Source of the DNA: Saccoglossus kowalevskii
Taxonomy: Eukaryota > Hemichordata > Enteropneusta > Harrimaniidae
Assembly: GCF_000003605.2 (NCBI RefSeq)
Contig: NW_003125894.1
Span: 113,364 to 137,485, forward strand
DNA length: 24,122 nt
Direction: 5' to 3'
A model generated the notes under the pieces. That model saw only the letters and a list, made by a program, of their open reading frames with translations, had not been told where the DNA came from and ran no database searches. How positions within the stretch are numbered: position 1 is the first letter of the stretch; every line of letters begins with the position of its first letter. The position numbers and the translations under genes were made by a program. Shown one piece after another: positions 1-21,100 of the stretch.

Positions 1-2000
1 TGGGCCAGTCATTTTAAACTGTGTAATCAAATCTATGTATACTAAACAAGAGTAAGTTATGAAAAGAAAAATACCCGGTACTATTCACTATTAAAGTCAC
101 AACACAATCCATACCAATCAGTTAACAAGGAAGCTTTTTACAATTTTTTTAAATTATTAGTTACTGTTTTATACTCGTATTTAAACAAAATCCCAATCCC
201 AATGTAACATAGTTTCCATGTACAGCACTATGACACAGCTATTTAATACCAAATCAATATTTAAATTGTCTAAAGCATGCACTGCCCACTATATCGACAT
301 CATCATGACAAACCGGCACTTAACACCGAGACATGCGTCTCCTGAAGTTTATCAAAGTACACATCGAAATAAAACTTATCTAACAATGGGGAGAAAAGAA
401 GTATGTTTTGCTCTTGTTTTGTTTGGTTACCTTAGCAACTGGCACGTTGATAGGGTGAGGTTATTAAAGCCTAGCCTGTAACATTGTGTACCCAGTGTTA
501 GTCTATGGACCCTAGATTGCATGTGAGTACATGTCCTGTGCATGCACACACATGTACACGTTGTTAACAACTCACAAGGAGCACAGGCCAAATAACTCAA
601 CTGACAGTAAAATTAATCTTGAAAAATCTATATTTCAAATTCAATACTAAGAACAATTTTGACATATACATATGCACGTTTTTTTTTCATTTCAAATGAT
701 ATTGGCAAGATTTGTGGAAACTTTAATGACCTGACATGATGGATTTTATTTTTTAGGTTGTTTCAAGTTTCACAAAGACATGCTCTTCGGCCTAGCAACC
801 ATTCTGGTCATCAAAGCTTTACAGGTTTCTGTCATGCATTTTTGTGGGGCCATTTAAATAGTCATGTACATATACAACATGTAGGCCTTTCACCTAATAT
901 ATCTGAGTAATAAAGTTGTTCAACCACTTTGTCTAATAAAGAAGGGGAGAGAGTGATGTCGCTGCTATTTTCAGAGTACCGGTAACCCTCTTGGTGACGC
1001 TATTAAATATTACTAAAAACAAAGGACTGGTTCATTTTATTGGCAAGGGGGCACAGCATAGTTTGGAGGATGATTGGTTATGTCACTGTATAGGCAGATG
1101 ATCAGATGGTTGAAATTATAATTAACAACCAGCTAACCACACTGCCACACTGTGGCATATAGTAAGTCCAACCCTACCCTGTGCAAACAATGGAATCTTC
1201 CACCATCAAAGTAACAAGACAATACCTTCTAATTTTTTACTGCTGGGCGGAATATTGATTTTCGCCGTGCACTTTGAAACACAGATAAGAAACAGGTCAG
1301 TGTCATGTGATGTGTCAAGTGACCAATCACATAGTGACCTTCATATAATCTAGTGAACAGTAGTCATCATGATGTTACCATGCTACTGAATTGAAACAAC
1401 ACATACTACACACATCAAATGCGGACTAAATATATATACTCCTATCCCCCATCTGTTTCCCACTTCCTCTTTCGCACATTATGCCGAGTCAATTTCAAAC
1501 CACAATCTAAGTTTTCAATGAGATGACATGAAATCTTGGCATAACAGGTGATAAAAAAAAAATTTGGTATAATTTATTGAAAAATGAACAATTCTGATAT
1601 CATGATTGAATAAACTGAAACCAATCCCTGAACTACAGATGAAAAGCAACGTTTATTCACAGACAAAGAACAGCCAATAAAAAAAAAACATGGAATTAGC
1701 CACATAATAGGAAAACAAAACAATTGGGTCTAAGCAACCATTGTCAAGCTGAATTCTGCACTCCAACAATTGCATTGTCTAACAAACTGAGCCTAACCCA
1801 CTGTATCTACCTTGACAACACTTAATATAATACAAGAGGGGTCACCCTGATCCATCACCAACCTCCCCTTTTCGGAGCCTTAGCTACAGAAATTTTTTAA
1901 CAAGTAGAATGCTTGAACTGGCATGGTGTAAAATGACTGGCCCACTTTGAGATCAAAAGAGAGAATGAAATTGAGCAGAAAATGGTACAAAAAAACTTAC
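1..2000 (-). other. POLR2H intron 3 (partial)
   Basis: This stretch runs from the exon 3 donor to the left edge. I looked on the minus strand for the expected last RPB8 exon (YVSYGG, LMKKLAF-stop) and did not find it, so the intron exceeds 2 kb. The content is AT-rich and unremarkable. An imperfect inverted repeat lies at 1301-1338 (TGTCATGTGAT ... ATCACATAGTGAC). Confidence 0.75.
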
Positions 2001-10967
<8,967 letters not shown>

Positions 10968-11516
10968 TCACAGTCATCTCAGACCCCATAAAATACTAAT
11001 AATTCAATTCAGCTTTGTTGCATATTATGAATCCGAATTAGAGGTTTATGTAACGACATAGTTTAACATTATCACACGGTAATCATTTGTAAACCTCTAT
11101 TCGCAAATCATTTCGACACAAAATTTAACTAAATGTTCTGATGGTGGAAATATATGAGAAACTATTGCCATAACAACAGGAATGAATCACACACAGCGAA
11201 ATATTGGATTTGGGAAGAATCTAGACGCAATAATATGTTCGGTTTCGCCTCAGACATTATATAGTTGACTTTATAGCCATAGACCGATCCAATATGGCGC
11301 TGTGGGGATTTATTCAAGTTATTACAACAGTACACATGATAGAAAATGCAGTATACCTGAATAACTTTATCTTTATAACTTTAAATAAATTGAATAAATA
11401 GCAAAATGTTATATTTTTTTTTTCTTGTCGGGGTGGATTTAGCATGCCGAACGAGGCATGATTCCTTTTTTAATCACTGCAGTCCAATGCCATGATAACC
11501 TAGAAAGTCTTACATT

Positions 11517-11533
11517 GGTGTCATTATGACACC
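11517..11533. other. 7-bp inverted repeat (GGTGTCA-TTA-TGACACC)
   Basis: The arms are perfect and the loop is 3 nt. A weaker CATGCC/GGCATG hairpin lies nearby at about 11442-11460. Confidence 0.5.
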
Positions 11534-12177
11534 GTGACATGGTAACACCTCGTTGAGTTTTAGGGTACAGCAATCTTATGTACCAAATAATATTGGTATT
11601 TAATTATTTCAACGCGCATATTGATTGTATGGAGCCTTGCTTGTAGTTTAAAACGTGTGCATTGACTGGATGGATTTTGCTAAAAGTTCAAACTACAGGC
11701 AGCAAAGAAAATACTTATGAAATATACAAATACACACAATGTAACAGCAACAAAAGTATACTATGCACTGGGAAAAAGAGAAAAAAAATGAATATGCAGA
11801 CCTCGTAATCATTTTCAAGTTCTTTGAAATGATATTTTCCGCGTAAATTAAAAGTAAAAACATAACTGAAAAAATCTTCCCTCTCTCCGTTGTTGGCAGA
11901 ATCGACTATTCGCTATGTAAGTTAAGGTAGCAGGATAGTTTTTTTGCATGAAAAATATAAACACCTATAATCGGAATAAATTTTACAAGAAACCATACAA
12001 TCTATATATGTTTGGAAAGCTCTTGACTTGTATTTTCCTATTATTAATATTTTGTGAACATTGTGTTTGTTTTAGCGTCACGTGGTTCTGAAAATCAGCG
12101 GGGCTGGTAATTTAACTAACGTGAATAATTTCGCATAGGTCATTACCAATTTCAATGTGGTCACAAACGCTGACAGA

Positions 12178-12211
12178 AATTACTTGTACCGAAATTATTT
12201 GTACCGAAATG
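12178..12211. repeat. 15-bp tandem doublet with TGTACCGAA
   Basis: AAATTACTTGTACCG is followed by AAATTATTTGTACCG and then AAATGC. TGTACCGAA is also the start of both ~95-bp repeat copies. Confidence 0.7.
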
Positions 12212-12588
12212 CTTTCAGCTTTGTATTGTATTGTAAAATAGTTTTTTGGATATGCAAGGCACAGACTAATAATGATTGAAAGATAATTATGCTTAATAAT
12301 AGCATTACATTTATCAGAAAAGGCAGAATAAAACAAAATTTTTTCGTTGTTTACTTATTATTAGTTTAAATGTGATAAAATAATAACAGGGCATTTGATG
12401 ATATATGATGGTAAGTGTGGAGTTTCGCTAATCCTGAGTTCCGAGGAAGTCACCATGACTCTCTGGTAGGGATGACACGTAGATAATAAACGTAAATTCA
12501 TTAGGACCTATATGTATTTTTAACAGTCTTCCGTATTACAAATCCTCAGCTGATTTTAGTTGGGAACCCTCTTAAATGTAACATTTGA

Positions 12589-12683
12589 TGTACCGAATTG
12601 GTGTAAAATAAGTTGTGTGGACAAGAATTTGCTCGATGTAGTACTGATAGTGACGTAAACAACGCGTGTAAAATACATTGTTT
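12589..12683 (+). repeat. ~95-bp dispersed repeat, copy 2
   Basis: This is the partner of 9673-9768, in direct orientation 2.9 kb away and upstream of POLR2H. The TGTACCGAA at its start also occurs twice at 12185-12208, within a 15-bp tandem doublet. Confidence 0.93.
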
Positions 12684-13640
12684 GTGTGAGAAAATTTGAA
12701 CACGCGCTGCGCGTCGACTACTGTTTTTTGAGCGTTATGATTGTCGATTTAAGGAAAATATTGATGAGACTAATCGGGAAATGATTTCCTTCTACACTAG
12801 AGGCAATGGTTTAAGCATTCGTAGATTCGCTCACTGAATTGATTGATTTGTCTACACAAGTGGCCACAGTCACCCACAATTACTGTTTTAAAACTCATTG
12901 TATACAAGCCCCTGTACACTGTCTATTACACGACGACTCTATATGTTTTGCAATAATAGTACTCTTAAAATTGTGTTTAAACACAACTGTATTAGAAGCT
13001 AGCATAACTGAAAACAGTGGGTATAATCGCGTGTGTTCTTTGCTCGGTTATTAAAAACTAGCAACCATTTCTACTTGAAAGTTATGGAAAGCAGGAACCC
13101 AGTGATTTGGGCAATACTAAATAGAAGTTTTTTTAAAAAAAAAAAAAATATGTACAAAAATGAGTGCGAGATATAAGGAAAACTTTTCGTCATGGGCTAC
13201 GCATGTGAAATGACAAAACAAAAAAATCGACTGATGTTGCCGTTGGCGGTGTTCTTCTGAAAGAGAATAGAGTAATTCCAATATATGTTATATTGTAAGA
13301 TAAAATGTATGTAAACATATGTATCAAACAATCGATTATGTACACTCAGTAACTCATATCATAATTCTTGCATGCGCCCTCAGCGGCACATGTTGGGTTT
13401 TTAGATATAATAAGGGGAATTTCGCATTTCCCAACAATTTGGACTATCATCCCATTTGTCATAATATCGAGTTATATACTCCAAATATGCAGGGTTGGTG
13501 TGATTTTAGAAAGTCGTGATTGAAGCTAGTGTGTTTTTTGAATGTTTTATATAATTCCACCAAACGCCAAAACGTTCATGCCTCATATAAGGTTACATCC
13601 GTGAAGAGATATTTATTGTAAAACTGTGATCAATATGACG

Positions 13641-13970
13641 GGTCACAATCACCGATACATAACATGGTAAAGATACACCCTCAACTCATTCTAGCCATGG
13701 CTGAAGCCTGGATGTATTACTAGTATTTATTTCCACACACACACAAACAAAACAATGTGTAAGCCTTTAGAAGTGAGCTCTGCAGTATTGCCCTTGTTTA
13801 CGTTGGCGGTCATCACATCCATAGAGTGAAACTACGATCGATGTGACAATCAAGTCACAATCATCGAAACCACGATTAGTAGAAGAACCGTATCGAAACA
13901 TAGCACAGTAAATGTACACCCACAACTCCATTCTACTCAAAGACCGAAACCCCTGACTGAAACCTACGCA
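13641..13970 (+). repeat. Diverged direct repeat pair
   Basis: GTCACAATCACCGATA...GATACACCCTCAACTC at 13641-13710 resembles GTCACAATCATCGAAA...GTACACCCACAACTCC at 13853-13970. The second copy carries roughly 30 extra bases. Similarity was judged by eye. Confidence 0.5.
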
Positions 13971-14760
13971 TGTGTTTGAATAGGATTGCAGGAATGGTCA
14001 ATAGTCATGATAGAAAGGGTCTGAATTATAAAAAAAAAAAAAAAGGTTCCGTGTATTTATATGTGGGGGTGTATCCAGGAGATTGAAATAGCAAATAATG
14101 TCTTAATTCATTTAATCACAATTATTTATTTCAAAAAACAAAACAAAACCAGATATTACAATACTCAAGTTGAATAGTTAATATTGTATTACGGTTAATA
14201 TAACGTACGACTGTAAAACCTTACTAGTAATGTTTTACATTTCAAACTTTGTTTTTTTCCGTCAACAAAGCTTCATAAAAGCAGATAATCATAATAACCA
14301 ATAATAATAATGCTCCTTTTGAGTACCCGTGTGAATTTAGACAGAGAATTTGACCGTTATCGATTAAGTTCCAGTTTCAACTGATGATATTGCTTTACAA
14401 ATCTATATGAAACTCTCCGAATACTAGTATATGCTTGCGATCTGATTGGTGGATATAATACGGCCTATGTAGAATACGTCATCAAGTAATTGTGATATTG
14501 ATTTCTTGTCTGACAACTGACACGTACTTCTTATTTTAGTTGATTCTTTTTATAATTCAGTCATGAATTGTTTTTTATTTAGTCTCAATGTTACAAAAAT
14601 TATTGGGTCAATTAAATAAATGAGTCGTCTCGCATAAAGTAGGGTCTACCGACAAGAGCGCCCTCATGATACAGCCAAGAAAATATGGAGTCGAGTGGCA
14701 CTGATTATGTTACATATAAATACCAAGCCACACAAACTTTGCATCCGGTGTGACTTATAA

Positions 14761-15134
14761 ATCATGTATATCACCTTCAACTGATTGGTCAATATCATAT
14801 TTATCACCTTCAACTGATTGGTCAATATCATGTATATCACCTTCAACTGATTGGTCAATATCATGTATATCACCTTCAACTGACTGGTCAATATCATGTA
14901 TATCACCTTCAACTGATTGGTCAATATCATGTATATCACCTTCAACTGATTGATCAATATCATGTATATCACCTTCAACTGATTGGTCAATATCATGTAT
15001 ATCACCTTCAACTGATTGGTCAATATCATGTATATCACCTTCAACTGATTGGTCAATATCATGTATATCACCTTCAACTAATTGGTCAATATCATGTATA
15101 TCACCTTCAACTGATTGGTCAATATCATGTTTAT
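14761..15134. repeat. 33-bp minisatellite, 11 full copies plus a partial one
   Basis: Eleven uninterrupted 33-bp units fill 14761-15123 and a partial unit follows. Units are nearly identical: unit 2 has two substitutions, units 4, 6 and 10 one each. Because 33 is divisible by 3, several frames stay open through the array on both strands (128 and 137 codons on minus, 67 on plus). I treat those as a by-product of the repeat. On the minus strand each intact unit carries GACCAATCAG, a consensus CCAAT/NF-Y site. Confidence 0.98.
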
Positions 15135-15543
15135 TTCCCATAATACAATGCTCGTATAGTTGATTACGTGTTTTGTTTCAAAAAATCAACTCAGTTATGT
15201 GGCATACAAAGAACGTGTTTAATTGTTATGTCGTAATGGCAATGGTTTTCTTAAAACGAATCTATTTTTAGATGTATGGGTTATATGCTGGCATAAAAAC
15301 TGTATATAATTGCTTCCAGTGGACGCGTTGACCTGCCTATTCCTCAAAAACTACTCTAATGTGTGAATGCATATATTAATACAATATTGTTAGTAATATT
15401 TTACTCGCAATATAACGCGACATATAGTGTCAATGTCAGTGCTAGTAACTACTAACAACAACGAGTTCATCATCACATGGTAATCTATCGCATGGTGGCG
15501 CTATTTTGCAATATAGCGTTGAAACTGGGGCAGGGGACCAGAC

Positions 15544-15550
15544 TATATAA
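15544..15550 (+). promoter_or_regulatory. TATA-like box in intergenic DNA
   Basis: CTATATAAATC lies downstream of a GC-richer stretch (CAGGGGACCAG). No convincing gene follows within the next 2 kb, so this may be chance or the promoter of an unseen non-coding transcript. Confidence 0.2.
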
Positions 15551-15817
15551 ATCATGACGATTAGGGGCGTACCGCAAACAGTAGAACACAGTCTGACAAA
15601 TAGTTGAACTATTTTCATAAAAATTAAACTTTACTTATTTAGTTTCTGTGTGATAATATTTTTTCATTATATATAATCTGAATTGAAGTTTTGTTTCTAT
15701 GACGCATTGCGCACACGTACTGGGTCGTAACGTGAAAACAGAATTCGGCTCAAACTGAATTTTAATAAATCAACCGAAGAATGTAATTGGCTTCTGTGGC
15801 ATACACACCCAGATCAG

Positions 15818-15843
15818 AGACCCTGTAAACGTCTTCAGGGTCT
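15818..15843. other. 8-bp inverted repeat (AGACCCTG ... CAGGGTCT)
   Basis: Perfect 8-bp arms enclose a 10-nt loop. CCCAGAT occurs on both sides of the hairpin. No T-run follows, and a terminator role would not fit eukaryotic intergenic DNA. Confidence 0.5.
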
Positions 15844-16556
15844 ATACCCAGATTTACATCGCTATTTTGAATATTTCTTTTGAGAATGGGACAATAGGAT
15901 GGGTACGAATAATCAGCACTCGTCTACTGTTATTTCTCCACAAATAAGGAGGTAAAACAACTTCGTCTCCTTCATTTGAAAACTAGTCATGCGGACAATA
16001 AAACTGAAATTTTAAACGTGCTTTAATTAAGAACAAAATGTTGGATTTCGAATGCGTGCTGTCGTGGTTCATTGCGTGTCATTGAACCCGAATGACATAC
16101 ATATTTCGCAACCACTCATCTGCGTCATTGTGAGCGGACTATTTCCTCATTTCAGGCGTTTGACGCAAAGTGTGTGCAACTTAAAAATCTTACACAACAC
16201 GTACTAGTGTACGGATTGGATTTAAGTCTAGTCGAAGACACCCTGTGTTCCAGGTCTGCCTGTGTTCTTTACTAAATAAACCTCGGGCTGAGTAACTCCT
16301 TAGTAATATGAAGGGCCAGGGTTTACCAGCCTTCTGTGTACCTGTCTTGATATGAAACCAACACTGCACATTATAGAAATGTACATTTTAAATGATAAGT
16401 TAAATTTCTACTCATCTGTTCACCTTATATTGAAAATTTCGCGTAATTTACAAAATGACCAAGAATAATAATAATGACAAATAGGTTACTTTTTAAGAAC
16501 TGCTGCAATCTGATTAAAATCTAATGTATTTTATTTTATATATTTTATTATGTTGT

Positions 16557-16575
16557 AATTATTATTATTATTATG
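16557..16575. repeat. (ATT)n microsatellite
   Basis: About six ATT units lie in very AT-rich intergenic DNA. Confidence 0.85.
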
Positions 16576-17877
16576 AACTCGTTGTCTTATTTTCCACTGA
16601 TTTAGCTATCGCCACATTGTGGGCTTCCGCGATTACGCATTTGTTTTTAAAACAGCCAGCAAATAAATAATAAATTGAAATGAAAAAAAAATGTATGATA
16701 AAAATAAATAATTACCAACATATTTAAAAAAAAACCTAAAGAGATTAGAGCTGTTGTAGCCATTGTGAAATTAGCATGTCAAAATTAACTAACAAAATTA
16801 TAAAAAAAATACACAATAATGTGCAAAACCAACATGTTTGTAGAATGGTGGTGTTGAAAATGTGTATCTAACCTCTTGATCAACAAAGTCATCTAGGCTG
16901 TTTATGTCCATTTTGTCAAAAATAGACCTTTTCAACACCAGTTCTCCCTTTTGGTCACAAATTCACAAAATAGTCCCCTTTATAGTCTGCTCTTTTCTTC
17001 AGAACACTGGGACAAAAATAGTCAAATTTTGTCAGTTGGCTTTAAAATTACGGTTCATATCCAGTAATATTGAGGAATATAAGAAAAAAAAGTGCAGACT
17101 CAACAAATTGGGCGAGGCATTCTGGTGATAAAAAGGTTAAAGAAGAAACGTAGAAAAATATCGCGGAAAAATGATGGCATTCGTGTGGACCATTACGGTA
17201 GTTAAAAATAAGAAACACAAATATTATCGAACAAATGGTAGCAAATATAACCCTTTGAACTTTTGTAAATCTTTCACAAAATAAACATGCATACTAGAGT
17301 TTCCTAGCTGTGAACCAGCTCTTCTTGTGTCGGTATTTAGCCTTCTTTGTCATGGGATTAGTCATTTATGAAACATTTGGTGTCATATTTTTTTTTATCT
17401 TTTTGTAAAAAAAAATGTGCCAAAATTATGGAGAGAAAAATTGTGTTGTTCAATGGAGTTAATTAACTGTATATTGTGCTCAGTCGGTTATATCCAACAC
17501 AAATTGTATTACACAAATGCCTATAAAATATATACATAGCAACATCGGCCTCACGGAAATTGAGAGCGAATAATCACAAAAACTAAAAAAGTTGTTTGCA
17601 GTGTTATCTTTCCGACAATTTCGTCGTTGATTTCACCTGGTGCTGAGAATTACTTTCCCTTATTTTGAGTATCAATCCGCGATTTGGAGACAACATCGAT
17701 TTGTTCATTATTAAATGACTATTATAATATTATTCGCCAAGTGAGACTTCAAGCTAATGACTTCGGAACAAATGTTGAACAATGCTGCTTACTGTACAGC
17801 TGAACAATGTTTAAACAAGGTGAACTACATTGTTGCCGCAGTATACCACTCTCACATTTAGTCGTTGTGTGTCATTT

Positions 17878-17893
17878 CAAAATGGCGGCCATG
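17878..17893 (+). promoter_or_regulatory. TISU/YY1-like element overlapping the SORL1-like start codon
   Basis: The start context CAAAATGGCGGC matches 11 of 12 positions of the TISU consensus SAASATGGCGGC, which also contains a YY1 core (AANATGGCGGC). TISU is known from genes with very short 5' UTRs, where it drives both transcription and scanning-free initiation. Use here is inferred from sequence only. Confidence 0.5.
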
Positions 17894-18142
17894 GCCAGGA
17901 TTATTCTGTTGTATTTTGTTGCGTTTACGCCTTTTGTAGTCTGCGTACGCTTCGGTTTACCGTCTAGAACTCTGCATTTCCCAACCGAAAATGCTAATCA
18001 CGGCTTGGGAGAAGGATATTGGCGATATCGTGTTTCAAAAGACCACGAATCCAGCGAATTCATATCCAACACTGTCAAGCGGGTGGTTCGAGATGCACCA
18101 TCACCAGGAGTATCCCAATCGCCGAGCGATATGGTCACAAAG
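17882..18142 (+). CDS. SORL1: SORL1-like coding exon 1 (signal peptide and propeptide)
   Basis: The exon encodes 87 residues. [20 protein letters not shown] is a typical signal peptide, probably cut near residues 20-22. A poorly conserved propeptide follows, ending in KRVVR|DAP, a minimal furin-type RxxR site. The start chosen has AAAATGG context. A second ATG three codons on also has ideal context (GCCATGG). An in-frame ATG at 17807 would add 25 residues ahead of the signal peptide and is disfavoured. Reading past the GTGAAG donor stays open to 18483, but that tail resembles nothing known. Confidence 0.88.
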
Positions 18143-21100
18143 GTGAAGTTACTAGATATGTCTGTATTGTTCACACCAAAACATCACAGTAACGTCCAAA
18201 ACATCGCTTATAAACTAGTCTGTGTGATCAATGTCGGCAGCGACTTAATCTATCGCACACTTTGTTATTCTGCGGTTTATTCGTACCAGGAAGTGGCATC
18301 TTCAATATTGTTGTTATTCAGTCACGCACGCACACGCACACAAACACACATGTTGCATAATGTCAGTGTCTTCCGCTTTACCTGTATAACAATGTACGCG
18401 ACAAGCTATAATTCACACTCATGGCCGTTCTTGGTACGGACATGTTTTGTTTATTTATCTTTTTCTGGGATATGCATTGTATAAATACATTTCGAGTCAG
18501 GCCATCTGTCGCAGCGTAAACATCAAATACGGCGTTGTTTGTTGAAATTATTATGCTGTAATTTGTAAAGTGTTTGTTCAATTCTTGTTTATCTATAGTT
18601 GTCAACTTACGCGTTTATACATTTACCATTTGATACATTTTCTCAGAGGATGTAGCTGTGTTCAGGGTACTTCAATTAATTAAGGGTTAAGGTTTAAGCT
18701 AATCTCATATGTTTCCATATCAGCTATTCCCCACTGCGTTTACTATGAGAGGGAACAACAGTGAGCACAGGCTAAGGAGCACCCTGATTTGTTAAAGGGG
18801 AACATTTCATGCCCAGGGATTGCACCAAAGAATCATGGGACACTATTGTTTATGTTGTTTACAATGTTAATATATCTTTTGTTATCCATTGTAATTTTAA
18901 TCCAGAAAGTAAATTTGTAGTACAGGAAGCCCCCCCCCCAAGGTATACATGTTAGTTCTATGGTTATAAAACATTAACAATGCAAATTCAGAAAGTGCAT
19001 ATTGCAGAGTTTCATCGTCATTCCATGCATTGCCAAAGCTAAATGTTCTCACACACTTTCTTAGCCCGAGCTAAGTGTCTAGACCAGGTCTTAAAAACGA
19101 GTCAGATTTAACCTGTACTTAGTTTCTTAGCCCGTACTAAGCTGTACTGTGGAATAGTTTATTTTTGCTGGAATTAATTTTTGCTGAAAAGGCATTTTGA
19201 GCGTTTTGTATGGAATTTATTTTCACTGATTTTTGATGAGTTTAATGTGAAATGTATGAAAAAAAGTATATTCGCTGGATTTTATTTTCACGGAATCCTC
19301 CCGTCAGCGAAAATAGCAAAAATAAATTCCAAGCGAAAATAAAGTATTCTACAGTATTACATATTTTTTTACCGCGAACTAACAGGAGCTGTGAACAGAA
19401 GCAGCTTATGATTGTCATGATAATACAATTATAAAAATATTCACATTATAATTATCAACTTGTTATTAGGATTATTAAACAATTAATACAGTACACAGGC
19501 AGGTATGGCAGTCGGACGATTTAGTCGTCAATACTACGAAGTGCTTTCGTTAGTTTGTAATTCTTCACTTGGTAATTAACAGGACGGTCAGTTTGATGAA
19601 CCGAGTAACACCTTGTTGGTAACGGTTATTACGCAATAGAATTATTTTCTTTTGTAAATTGTAACTAGTGTGTTTTCAGTGTGTTCACAAAAAAATCATT
19701 ATCAGCAATCAACGAAATATTTTAAAACTTGTTTATCAGTAGGAATAAATCAACATGAGATCCCTCTAATAACAAAAATACGCAAATAATTGGCGTAGTA
19801 AAAAGTCTTGTGGTTTCACCACAAAATGGCAGTGTGTGGTGGCAGAGATACTTTCGGTACTCAGATACTGTTTGGGTTTGTTTACGTATTTAAATTGTGC
19901 ACGGCTTTGGTGTTATGATGTTTACAGCGATAAGTGTTCAGCTGCGCACTCCACACAAGTGAAATATTGTTGTGGCTTCCTGAATACATGTTGACAATAC
20001 TCTCTAATTGTCATAGTAATCGGGTTTGCCAAACCTGCCCGGACTTGGTCTTATTAATATTTCATTTTGATGTGAAAATTTGCTAGTGTGTATGTGTGTA
20101 TTTGGGTGGTTCATCATACATGCAGGCACCATAAGAATGGAATGTCAACGTAATTTGCATAAACTGATGGGTATATTGTGATTTATTTCATTTCACATTA
20201 CCAGCCCCCCTGTAATCAGTTAGACCTACTCGAATATGAATGATGACAAAGACTATTATCTGTTCTATTTATTCCAGTCATTCGGCAAAAAAGAAAAATG
20301 TAATACTTGTTCTGAGGAGTTAAAAAAAAATGTTCAGTGACACAGCTTTAATTTTCTTTCTTTTATCTTTACAATTTGTTGGCATTACCAGCACTCCCCC
20401 AACCCCCCAATGTGCGACTTTTGCTCGTCTTTCAAAGTGATACATGCATAGGAACTAGGGTGATGTAAATAAACATATGTGATGTGTTTTGTTCATACTG
20501 TCTATTGTATAATAATGAAAATCATTTGAGCTGGTAACAGACTGTAACTCAATAAAATTATTATTGCATGACGTTATACTATTAAAATTATGCCTGGCTG
20601 AAAAAACAGCTTATTTTAAAATTGTTAACATTTTCTATACTTTTGAATTGGATGATACTTTGGTTATGTTTTTGATGTCCAAATATATATTTAATATTCT
20701 TGTAACTATTTGTTCAAATCAAGGCTTCAAATCACCAACACAACCACTCAGTGAGATCACCAATTTTTGCCCCTGTACTTTCAGTTGGATATTCATCATC
20801 AGGCTGACTTGCATATGATTTGTACACAGTTTTCTTTAAAAGCACTCACTGTGTTTGTTCTATTAGAAGTGCTTCTCTAATAAAGTGTATATAAACTAAT
20901 ATAGTTGTGTTAATTGTATACTGAAACATAAAAATATGACTTATTTTTACCCTAGCAACAACTCTATAATTTACATAGGTTAATGTGCATCGCTACTACC
21001 GGTACAACTGTAATAGAACAAACTCACTAACTGCCATGAAATTTTAGCTGAATTAATCAACACACATCCATCACTTTAACAGTAGCTTTGTTTATTTCCT

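Noticed and set aside
1239..1265. TACTGCTGGGCGGAATATTG as a MITE terminus
   Set aside because: It needs a several-base insertion to align with the TIR and has no partner end nearby.
1..2000. Final POLR2H exon
   Set aside because: No minus-strand segment resembling YVSYGGLLMRL or LMKKLAF with an acceptor was found. It is probably outside the window.
14761..15134. 33-bp array as a CRISPR
   Set aside because: Units are directly contiguous with no unique spacers, and the genome is eukaryotic.
17807..17881. Upstream in-frame ATG giving 25 extra residues on the SORL1-like protein
   Set aside because: It would bury the signal peptide. The ATG at 17882 has much better context.
18143..18484. Continuation of the 225-codon open frame past SORL1-like exon 1
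   Set aside because: A donor (AAG|GTGAAG) at 18142/18143 joins in frame to the conserved VPS10 exon. The tail beyond it is low-complexity, spans a CA repeat and matches nothing.
20236..20316. Possible box C/D snoRNA (ATGATGA ... CTGA about 76 nt apart)
   Set aside because: The sequences outside the boxes do not pair into a terminal stem. Other candidates (near 12762, 14379 and 21959) fail on box C or spacing.
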